The notes beneath the pieces are model-generated. The model was not told where the DNA came from, made no database searches, and worked only from the letters and a program-made list of their open reading frames with translations. The position numbers were made by a program, and so were the translations under genes. Shown in pieces: positions 1-5,270 of a stretch of 5,324 bases of DNA (positions are counted from its first letter, which is position 1; every line of letters starts with the position of its first letter). This stretch comes from an uncultured Treponema sp. (GTDB lineage: Bacteria > Spirochaetota > Spirochaetia > Treponematales > Treponemataceae), in NCBI GenBank assembly GCA_946611835.1, contig CAMOEE010000174.1, forward strand, positions 1 through 5,324, given 5' to 3'.

Positions 1-1078
1 AATCCCAGGCTGTCGTTGAGACTGAGCCTCCCGCAACGAGCGCCCCCTTGCTGCCAATCTTTGACTCGATGTATGAGCCAAGCGGGAAGAGGGAAGCGCA
101 GAGGACAATTTTTTTGCACTCAAAGCGGAAGACTGCCGGGTAGGCGGCGCTTTCTGTAATCAAAATGCTTGAGGGGCTTTTTAGGCCTCCTATGTGCCTC
201 CAGGCGTAATACTGGGGGTCCGTCAGCACTATAAAATCTGGCTCCACTCCAGACGCAAGACAGGCCCTTAGCGCCGTGTCAACGGCAATCACAAGGGAGC
301 GTTTTTTTAGTTCGGCCAGGTGAGGGAGGACTTCTTCAAGGCTGGGGCCTGCCGCAAGAATCAGGCAGGGTAAATCAGGCGGGCAGGAATCCTTGAAAAT
401 GCTGATTCCCTCCAAATCCCGGAGATAATTGATGTTCCTGCAGGTATTTTTGAGCCAGAGTTTAGAGAACTTTTCCAGTGTGCTGGCGTTTATATCGACT
501 TTTCGCTTGTTCCGCTCAATCAGCGAGCGAAGGGCATTGAAATAATCGGCGGCGTGGGCAGACTGAGCCTGATTTTCGGAAAGAGCCGTGTGCTTTAGGC
601 CGCTTGTATGCTCGACAAGGCTCACTACGCTGTCAATTCCTGTTCCCAGGGCGATTATGAAATTCTCATGGGAGAAGAGGGGGGCAAAGTCAACGAGGGA
701 AAGTGCCGTGAAAAAATAGCGGGGATCAGGCTCCGCTATGATAATCGTGTCTCTTGGGAAAAGCCTTGCGTAGGAAAGGGCTGCGTAACCAAGCCCGCAT
801 GAAAAGAAAAGGCAGCCTGAGCAGTCAGAAACTGAGGAATGGGCGGATGAGGCGGCCTGCTCGGCTTCACGGAGAGGATTGTAGGCTGAGTGAAGAAACC
901 TGCCGCCCTCTTTTGCCGTGGGTATATTTTGTTTTGAAGGAAGAATTTCGAGCGGTGCCAGAAGATGTAATGGAATGTCTTCGGGAATGTCTTTTTCGCT
1001 TTCCAGGGAGAACATTTTTGCCAGGGCGGGAAAGCGGCGCATAAAGAGGGAGAGGTTTTTATTCCAGATAGAGTTCAA
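1..1078 (-). CDS. Maf/DUF115-type motility-associated glycosyltransferase, 3' end outside window
   Basis: I translated the reverse strand by hand: 359 codons are open to the window edge with no stop, so the C-terminus is missing. The N-terminal part has a Rossmann-like segment (about residues 90-127: FFSCGLGYAALSYARLF, then IIIAEPDPRYF), as in the N-terminal domain of Maf proteins. The DUF115/MptE-like core begins near residue 236 with PCLILAAGPSLEEVLPHL. VIAVDTALRACLASGVEPDF and LTDP follow, and GGSVSTTAWD lies at the edge. Family knowledge: Maf proteins transfer nonulosonic acids such as pseudaminic or legionaminic acid to flagellin in the cytoplasm; the exact sugar here is unknown. I chose the TTG at 1078, not the ATG at 1042, because the extra residues (NSIWNKNLSLF before MRRFPALAKM) resemble the usual Maf N-terminus. 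That TTG also has a Shine-Dalgarno, while the ATG has only pyrimidines upstream. The gene overlaps the end of the PBP gene by 20 bp, which suggests translational coupling. Confidence 0.88.
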   Translation of the reverse strand, partial: MNSIWNKNLSLFMRRFPALAKMFSLESEKDIPEDIPLHLLAPLEILPSKQNIPTAKEGGRFLHSAYNPLREAEQAASSAHSSVSDCSGCLFFSCGLGYAALSYARLFPRDTIIIAEPDPRYFFTALSLVDFAPLFSHENFIIALGTGIDSVVSLVEHTSGLKHTALSENQAQSAHAADYFNALRSLIERNKRKVDINASTLEKFSKLWLKNTCRNINYLRDLEGISIFKDSCPPDLPCLILAAGPSLEEVLPHLAELKKRSLVIAVDTALRACLASGVEPDFIVLTDPQYYAWRHIGGLKSPSSILITESAAYPAVFRFECKKIVLCASLFPLGSYIESKIGSKGALVAGGSVSTTAWD

Positions 1079-2933
1079 TTTCCATGTTCTCCGTGAGTGG
1101 CGTTCCCGGTGACGGCTCCTGGGATTTTACCCAGCCGTCGCCGTTAATCTTTATGGTGATGTTCCTGTAGTTTAAGAGGGGAAGAAGCTGCCTTTTTGAG
1201 ACTCCGCGGAAGTCAGGAACCGTGTCTTTGAGCACGATTGGCTCCGTGCCTGCAATGGAAACCGAGCCTGGATGGGCGAGGCTTGACGCCTTACCTCTGG
1301 CCATTCCCAAATGGTCGATGATTACATCGGCGGCCTTTGCGATTACCGGGGCTACGATACGGCCGGCGTAGGTCTCGCCTTTTGCCTTTTCGATTACGAT
1401 ATAGAGGATGATTTCCGGGTTTTCAATGGGGAAAATGGCCATGCAGTTTGAGACGAAATCCGTTGTTGAGTAGGCTCCTGTGGCCGGGTCTGCCATCTGG
1501 GCGGTTCCTGTTTTTACGCCAAGCGAGACATCCTTCAGGTCTGCCCTGTGGCCTGTTCCGCTTGTTGCGACAGTTTCCATACATTCGAGGATGTAGTCAG
1601 TGGTTGCTTTCTGGAAGACACGCTCCTTCTGAACGGGAACATGTATGAATTCTTCCTTTCCCTCAAAATCAGTGATTTTGCTGACAAAGGAAAGCTGAAT
1701 GGGAACACCGCCGTTTGCGATTGCCGTGGCTGCCTGAACCATCTGCAGTGCGCTCACGGTGATTTCCTGACCGATTGCAATAGTCGGTTTTGAGCGGGCA
1801 GACCAGAGACGGTCGTTTGGATGGCGGAGGACACCCGGTGTTTCGCCTGAGATTTCCGTTCCGGGTTTTTCTCCGAAGCCCAGCTGGTGGAGCTTTGCAA
1901 GGAAGGGCTCTGAGTCGATTTTTTCGCTCATCTGGGCCAGGGCATCGTTGCAGGAATATTTGAGGGCTTCCCGGGCCGTTTCCCAGCCGTGGTGGTCGAG
2001 ACATGTGATTTTGATTGTTTCCCGCCCGGTCTTCTTTGAGAATATTCCGTCGCAGAGAAAGATGTCTTTTGTTGTGATTGCGCCTGCATCAAGGAAAGAT
2101 GCCACTGAAAAAATCTTAAAGACTGAGCCCGGCTCGTAGCTGTCGCTTGCCGGCTTGTTCTTAAGCTCGGTTTTTGAGGCGCTTGAAAAGTCGTTGAGAT
2201 TTGCGGAGGGCAGGCTGATGTAAGAAAGAACTTCGCCAGTTTTTGCCTCGGCCGCAATCAGCATCATTGACTCGGCCTGAGTGTCTTCCATTGCCTCATG
2301 GGCGATTTTCTCCAGGTTAGTCTGAAGGTTAGCATCGATGGTGAGGTAGATGTTCTTGCCCTGAGAACTGCCGTCGCCGTTTTCTTGCGGCGGGAAAAGG
2401 GTGTCCTGCATTGAGTATTCGATTCCGGCCAGGCCCTGACCGTCTGCTCCCACGAAGCCGATCAGCTGGGAAGCAAGCTCGTTCTCAGGGTAGACCCTGC
2501 CCGGCAGCTTGTCGAATTTGACGACGGAAGAAAAACCGTTTTTGCGGCAGACTTTCCTCAGCTCTTCGTATGTGTTGGAGTCAATCTTCTTTTTGATGTA
2601 GACGAAGGACAGGTTCTCTGATTTTTCGAGCAGATCGTAGATTGACTTTTCGCTTTCGTTTATGACCGGCGCAATCAAACGGGCAAATTCGCCCTTATCC
2701 CTGATTGACTGGGGTGAGGCTCCGAAATGATAGAATGCGGCAGGAACTGCCAGGGCCTTTCCGTTGCGGTCGAGGATTGAGCCCCGCTGGACTTCACTTT
2801 GCTCTGTGGGGGGGGCAGGCGGCTCCGTGAATGCAAAAAATCCGTACTCAACGATGACATAAGAGGAGAAGAGGATTGCGCAAACAATCAGAAAAATGAG
2901 CGGACCTTTTTTGATGTAGCCGTTTACCTGCAT
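1059..2933 (-). CDS. Class B penicillin-binding protein (FtsI-like transpeptidase) with C-terminal PASTA domain
   Basis: This 624-residue protein is predicted to cross-link peptidoglycan in the periplasm as a membrane-anchored DD-transpeptidase. A single N-terminal membrane segment (about 11-34) is followed by a Pro-rich linker and the class B dimerisation-domain start RGSILDRNG (50-58). The three transpeptidase motifs are intact: SVFK with nucleophile S270 and K273, SCN at 327-329, and KTG at 474-476. VPDFRGVSKRQLLPLL (about 572-587) begins one PASTA repeat running to the C-terminus; such modules bind peptidoglycan or muropeptide-like ligands in other proteins. The length fits FtsI/PBP2b/SpoVD-type proteins. 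There is no transglycosylase domain, so a SEDS polymerase partner (FtsW or RodA) is expected elsewhere. The ATG at 2933 sits inside the end of lepB, with GGGAAAGG four bases upstream. A division role is likely, but the sequence alone does not exclude an elongation or accessory PBP, so no symbol is assigned. A C8 tract lies in codons 40-42. Confidence 0.96.
   Translation of the reverse strand: MQVNGYIKKGPLIFLIVCAILFSSYVIVEYGFFAFTEPPAPPTEQSEVQRGSILDRNGKALAVPAAFYHFGASPQSIRDKGEFARLIAPVINESEKSIYDLLEKSENLSFVYIKKKIDSNTYEELRKVCRKNGFSSVVKFDKLPGRVYPENELASQLIGFVGADGQGLAGIEYSMQDTLFPPQENGDGSSQGKNIYLTIDANLQTNLEKIAHEAMEDTQAESMMLIAAEAKTGEVLSYISLPSANLNDFSSASKTELKNKPASDSYEPGSVFKIFSVASFLDAGAITTKDIFLCDGIFSKKTGRETIKITCLDHHGWETAREALKYSCNDALAQMSEKIDSEPFLAKLHQLGFGEKPGTEISGETPGVLRHPNDRLWSARSKPTIAIGQEITVSALQMVQAATAIANGGVPIQLSFVSKITDFEGKEEFIHVPVQKERVFQKATTDYILECMETVATSGTGHRADLKDVSLGVKTGTAQMADPATGAYSTTDFVSNCMAIFPIENPEIILYIVIEKAKGETYAGRIVAPVIAKAADVIIDHLGMARGKASSLAHPGSVSIAGTEPIVLKDTVPDFRGVSKRQLLPLLNYRNITIKINGDGWVKSQEPSPGTPLTENMEIELYLE
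1088..1092 (-). promoter_or_regulatory. Shine-Dalgarno deciding the TTG start of the Maf gene
   Basis: On the minus strand GGAGA is followed by nine bases and then TTG at 1078. This lies wholly within the last codons of the PBP gene. The alternative ATG at 1042 is preceded by CCTCTCCCTCTTT, which has no purine-rich site. The site therefore favours the TTG start and coupling to PBP translation. Confidence 0.6.
2808..2815 (-). repeat. C8 homopolymer tract in the PBP coding strand
   Basis: Eight consecutive G on the plus strand (C8 on the coding strand) encode part of the PPAPP linker just after the membrane segment of the PBP. A one-base length change would shift the frame before the transpeptidase domain. 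Poly-G/C tracts of this length are known slippage sites in treponemes and other bacteria, and they are also sites of sequencing error. Confidence 0.9.
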
Positions 2934-3466
2934 AAAACCTTTCCCAAAATATTACGCTCCGAGACGAACCCGTAGCTGCGGGAATCGACCGAAACTTCGT
3001 AATTGTCTCCTATTGCGAGTATGTAGCCCTTCGGCACGGAAGAAGAACCCTTGAGGTTGAGATATTGAACCTGATTCAAAGGAATTGAAAAATCCCCCGC
3101 TTTTAAAAGATGATTATAATTGTTATCGGCCGAAAATTCTAGTTCGTCGCCGGAGACGGCTACGCATCGTTTTACAACTATCTTATTGTTATACAGATAG
3201 ATGACAATATCCCCCCGTTCCGGCTTTTTCCATTGCAGGAGAAGTTTTTCACCGTAAGGCTGGCAAAGCCCGTAAGAGAGTTTTGAGACGAAAAGCCTGT
3301 CCCCGTTTTTGAGGCAGGGAGACATAGACTCCCCGGAAACCGTAAGGACCTCGAACACGAAGAGCTTGAGGAAAAGCCCCAGAAGAAGGCCGGCGCAAAC
3401 AATGAGACAGAGAATTTTATTCTGGCGGGAGAATTTTACCCGCTCTGGCAGTAAATCTTTTTCCAT
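2924..3466 (-). CDS. lepB: Signal peptidase I (S26 family)
   Basis: This 180-residue membrane protease cleaves signal peptides from Sec- or Tat-exported preproteins at the outer face of the inner membrane. A short basic N-terminus precedes one transmembrane segment (about 18-40). Box B, SGESMSPCLKNGD, places the catalytic serine at S47. VVKRCVAVSGDEL supplies the general-base lysine at K99. GDNYEVSVDSRSYG (153-166) matches box E of the family. The protein is short, with a single membrane anchor and no large insert, more like the compact SipS-type enzymes than the two-anchor E. coli LepB. The last codons overlap the PBP start by 10 bp, so the two are almost certainly co-transcribed. The ATG at 3466 is the only plausible start, because no other initiation codon lies ahead of the membrane segment. 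No clear Shine-Dalgarno precedes it; the upstream DNA is the composite hairpin repeat. Confidence 0.96.
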   Translation of the reverse strand: MEKDLLPERVKFSRQNKILCLIVCAGLLLGLFLKLFVFEVLTVSGESMSPCLKNGDRLFVSKLSYGLCQPYGEKLLLQWKKPERGDIVIYLYNNKIVVKRCVAVSGDELEFSADNNYNHLLKAGDFSIPLNQVQYLNLKGSSSVPKGYILAIGDNYEVSVDSRSYGFVSERNILGKVLCR

Positions 3467-3561
3467 GGTGATGCGTTAGGGATAGTAGCGGCGGCGTAGC
3501 CGTTGCGGGCTTGCCCGCAATGAAGCGGTAGCGGAACCGCGGATAGCCCGACCCGAAGGGT

Positions 3562-3637
3562 AACGCCCTTCGTTGACGGCGTTATTTGAACGCCCTTCGT
3601 TGACGGCGTTATTTGAACGCCCTTTATTAGAACGCCC
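3562..3637. repeat. 27-bp tandem repeat, two full units plus remnants
   Basis: Two identical 27-bp units lie at 3562-3588 and 3589-3615. Each starts AACGCCCTTCGTTGACGG and ends TTATTTG. A truncated third unit (AACGCCCTT, 3616-3624) and a last AACGCCC (3631-3637) follow. Each full unit holds the stem AACGCC/GGCGTT with a 10-base loop, and each contains TTGACG. The exact identity of the two units points to recent duplication. Confidence 0.9.
3600..3630 (+). promoter_or_regulatory. Possible sigma-70 promoter for the M23 gene, -35 supplied by the repeat
   Basis: TTGACG at 3600-3605, inside the second 27-bp unit, differs by one base from the consensus -35. Downstream, TTTATT (17-base spacer, 3623-3628) and TATTAG (19-base spacer, 3625-3630) are imperfect -10 candidates. 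Transcription would then run into the M23 gene at 3692. The -10 match is weak. The AT-rich 3640-3690 stretch may hold the true promoter instead, and I could not pick a convincing lepB promoter on the other strand. Confidence 0.25.
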
Positions 3638-3691
3638 AAAATACATCCTTATTTTCTAATTTATCACTTTTTTTCTTCCGATAAAAGACTT

Positions 3692-4885
3692 ATGGAAATA
3701 ATCAGTTTTGTCGGGGAATCAAGCGCCCTTCGTAAATCCACACCGGGCTTCTCTCTCCCGCGATTTCAAAAAAAAGTCTCTAAAAAAAGAAGCATAAGCT
3801 CTTCACAGAAAAAAATCATAAGCCCCCTGAATTTTGCTCACTCCCGAAGCTTCTCAAAAACTGAACGGCAGTTCACGGCTGTCGGAATTTCCAAAATTTT
3901 CTCCGTCCTCCTTTTTGGCTCGATTCTCATGCTGGTTCCGGTCACGGTTTTCAATGTCCTTTCTTTTTTCGAGAATCACACGGGACAGCTTGCTTTTGCA
4001 TCGAACTCAAATCAGGAGCTTGAATTTCTGGATTCGGCAATGTCCCGCTTTGCGATGAACGACAGCCTTTCCGACAGCTTTGACGAGAACGGAAATGTCC
4101 TTTCTGCTGACGGCTCTGTCCTTACGGCGGCAAGCGTCGGAATCGGTGAGAAAGTGACTTTCCAGACCTACACCGTAAAATCCGGCGACTCAATCAGCAC
4201 AATCTCGCGCAAATTCGGCCTCTCAAACATCTCGACTTTGATTGCGGTGAACGATATTTCCAATGTACGAGCCCTTCGCTCAGGCCAGAAACTCAAGGTT
4301 CCTTCGATGGACGGTCTTGTTTACACCGTTCAGCCGGGTGACTCGCTCAACTCCCTTTCTGTCAAATATCATGTGAGCGTTGAGGAAATCCTTGATGCCA
4401 ACGACTTGACAAGCGAAATGCTTACCAGGGGAATGAGTCTCTTTATTCCTGGCGCAAAAATGGATGCCCTGTCACTCAAAAAAGCCATGGGAGAGCTTTT
4501 TGTTTATCCGATTACGGCTGCATGGCGGCTCACATCCCGCTTTGGCCCGAGAAAAGACCCCTTCACCGGTGTCGCCTCAAGCCACACGGGAATCGACATG
4601 GCCTGTCCTACGGGAACTCCGATTCGCTCTGCCATGAGCGGAAAGGTCGCCTATGTCGGCTGGTCGAATGTTTTCGGAAATTATGTGATTATAAATCATG
4701 CCAGCGGATACCAGACCCTTTACGGCCACATGTCAAAGGCCCTTGTGAAAAAAGGCCAGGCCGTCGATCAGAATACGAAAATCGGTCTTGTCGGTTCTAC
4801 CGGCTACTCAACAGGGCCTCACCTGCATTTTACAGTTTATAAGAACGGAAATCTTGTCGATCCGATGACTCTTTTAAAGAGATGA
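3692..4885 (+). CDS. Membrane-anchored LysM-M23 family metallopeptidase
   Basis: This 397-residue protein is predicted to cut peptide cross-links of peptidoglycan in the periplasm. A roughly 65-residue Ser/Lys-rich cytoplasmic tail is followed by one membrane segment (about 67-92) and a linker. Two LysM modules then bind glycan: YTVKSGDSISTISRKFG to LKVP (160-204) and YTVQPGDSLNSLSVKYHV to FIP (211-253). The C-terminal M23 (LytM/lysostaphin-type) domain spans about 270-397. All expected residues are present: zinc ligands H298 and D302 (SSHTGIDMA) and H379, and catalytic histidines H346 (YGHMS) and H377 (GPHLHF). It should therefore be an active enzyme, not an EnvC-like degenerate activator. 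The start at 3692 is the first ATG of the frame, with the next Met only at residue 80. Its ribosome-binding site is weak. It is divergent from lepB and is followed after 23 bp by the zinc-ribbon gene. The physiological role (division, growth or flagellar passage) cannot be told from sequence. Confidence 0.95.
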   Translation: MEIISFVGESSALRKSTPGFSLPRFQKKVSKKRSISSSQKKIISPLNFAHSRSFSKTERQFTAVGISKIFSVLLFGSILMLVPVTVFNVLSFFENHTGQLAFASNSNQELEFLDSAMSRFAMNDSLSDSFDENGNVLSADGSVLTAASVGIGEKVTFQTYTVKSGDSISTISRKFGLSNISTLIAVNDISNVRALRSGQKLKVPSMDGLVYTVQPGDSLNSLSVKYHVSVEEILDANDLTSEMLTRGMSLFIPGAKMDALSLKKAMGELFVYPITAAWRLTSRFGPRKDPFTGVASSHTGIDMACPTGTPIRSAMSGKVAYVGWSNVFGNYVIINHASGYQTLYGHMSKALVKKGQAVDQNTKIGLVGSTGYSTGPHLHFTVYKNGNLVDPMTLLKR

Positions 4886-4891
4886 TTTTTT

Positions 4892-4900
4892 GAGGGAGGT
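4892..4900 (+). promoter_or_regulatory. Strong Shine-Dalgarno of the zinc-ribbon gene
   Basis: GAGGGAGGT lies eight bases before the ATG at 4909, in the 23-bp gap after the M23 stop codon. It is the strongest ribosome-binding site in the window and supports 4909 as the start over the in-frame ATG at 4927, which has only AGAGG six bases upstream. Confidence 0.75.
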
Positions 4901-4908
4901 GTGTTAGA

Positions 4909-5160
4909 ATGTACGAGAGGCTTCTTATGGATTTTGTTTGTGTTTGTAATCATTGCGGAAAAACAATCGAAAGGGAATTCCTTTATTGCCCCTGGTGCGG
5001 AAAGGAAAATGCCGAAGTTGCTGACAATGTTGTGCTGGACAATGTCTTTTCCCAGCTGGAAGAAAAACAGGCAAATGACCGCAACTCCCGTGTAAAAAAA
5101 ATCGAAACCAAGATAAACGAAATTGAAAAAGGACTGGACGAGCTGGGGGTTAGGAGTTAG
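4909..5160 (+). CDS. Small zinc-ribbon protein with C-terminal coiled coil, function unknown
   Basis: This is an 83-residue protein I cannot assign to a named family. Two CxxC knuckles, CNHC (13-16) and CPWC (27-30), each followed by GK, form a rubredoxin-like zinc ribbon separated by ten residues. Residues about 45-78 are charged and helical, with regularly spaced hydrophobic residues in VKKIETKINEIEKGLDEL, which suggests a short coiled coil for dimerisation or partner binding. There is no signal peptide or membrane segment, so it should be cytoplasmic. It follows the M23 gene by 23 bp on the same strand and is probably co-transcribed, though its strong ribosome-binding site implies independent and higher translation. 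The last codons (GVRS and the stop) are made of heptanucleotide repeat sequence, so the native C-terminus may have been altered. Such ribbons can bind nucleic acid or protein; choosing between these would be a guess. Confidence 0.82.
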   Translation: MYERLLMDFVCVCNHCGKTIEREFLYCPWCGKENAEVADNVVLDNVFSQLEEKQANDRNSRVKKIETKINEIEKGLDELGVRS

Positions 5161-5179
5161 GAGTTAGCAGTTAGCAGTT
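5149..5179 (+). repeat. Heptanucleotide tandem repeat overlapping the gene end
   Basis: Units are GTTAGGA at 5149-5155 and 5156-5162, GTTAGCA at 5163-5169 and 5170-5176, then GTT. The TAG in the second unit (5158-5160) is the stop codon of the zinc-ribbon gene. As the unit is 7 bases long, TAG falls in all three plus-strand frames within three units, and the complementary TAA does the same on the minus strand. Similar heptamer tandem repeats are known between genes in cyanobacteria and other bacteria. Confidence 0.93.
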
Positions 5180-5183
5180 GTGT

Positions 5184-5254
5184 GGGGGAAGTCTCCCCCT
5201 CGGCTCCAATGGCTTCGCCATTTTCGCCTACCCCCTCTGCGGGGACACCCCGCA
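5184..5254. repeat. Cluster of three hairpins (intergenic repeat block)
   Basis: Three near-perfect inverted repeats follow one another: GGGGGA/TCCCCC around AGTC (5184-5199), AATGGC/GCCATT around TTC (5208-5222), and TGCGGGG/CCCCGCA around ACA (5238-5254). The third stem resembles the TTGCGGG/CCCGCAA stem at 3503-3520 but has a different loop. The regular spacing and perfect stems suggest a dispersed repeat element or a structured 3' UTR for the M23/zinc-ribbon transcript. Confidence 0.75.
5208..5224 (+). terminator. Weak candidate intrinsic terminator
   Basis: The stem AATGGC/GCCATT with a TTC loop runs into only four T on the plus strand (5221-5224). It could end the M23/zinc-ribbon transcript, but the stem is short and the U-tract brief. 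The stronger third hairpin is followed by A, not T. This is a tentative call. Confidence 0.25.
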
Positions 5255-5270
5255 ACGCCCCGAAAAATAA

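Larger units (their letters stand above)
3473..3637. repeat. Composite hairpin-rich intergenic repeat block
   Basis: Most of the 225-bp gap between the divergent lepB and M23 genes is GC-rich and built of adjacent inverted repeats. They are CGGC/GCCG (3492-3502), TTGCGGG/CCCGCAA around CTTG (3503-3520), GCGGT/ACCGC (3525-3540), CGAAGGG/CCCTTCG around TAACG (3554-3572), and AACGCC/GGCGTT in each of two 27-bp units (3562-3615). The outer ends carry short inverted GCGTT and AACGC, which may mark its limits. The composition contrasts sharply with the AT-rich DNA at 3638-3691. It has the look of a dispersed REP/MITE-like element, but its copy number cannot be seen in one window. Confidence 0.7.

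Noticed and set aside
608..1112. Short plus-strand frames covering the left region
   Set aside because: They oppose the continuous minus-strand Maf frame, which has clear family motifs. Their peptides are low-complexity and Arg-rich with no recognisable domain.
3562..3637. CRISPR-like array
   Set aside because: The 27-bp units directly abut without spacers and no cas gene is nearby, so this is a plain tandem repeat.
3473..3637. Insertion sequence or integron attachment site
   Set aside because: There is no transposase or integrase, the inverted ends are only five bases and no target duplication was found, so only a passive repeat can be supported.
3436..3639. A 67-residue minus-strand frame with repeated GVQITPSTK units
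   Set aside because: It is a translation of the 27-bp tandem repeat (27 is divisible by 3, so the frame persists). It overlaps the lepB start and has no credible family features.
3467..3691. Riboswitch upstream of lepB
   Set aside because: The hairpins are simple perfect stems with no conserved aptamer core that I recognise, and the tandem units suggest repeat DNA.
3834..4058. Programmed -1 frameshift product from the A-rich tract of the M23 gene
   Set aside because: The alternative frame gives no recognisable domain, and the zero frame encodes a complete and sensible protein.
4901..5095. Alternative frame starting at GTG 4901
   Set aside because: The GTG touches the Shine-Dalgarno with no spacing, and this frame loses the CxxC motifs that define the zinc-ribbon protein.
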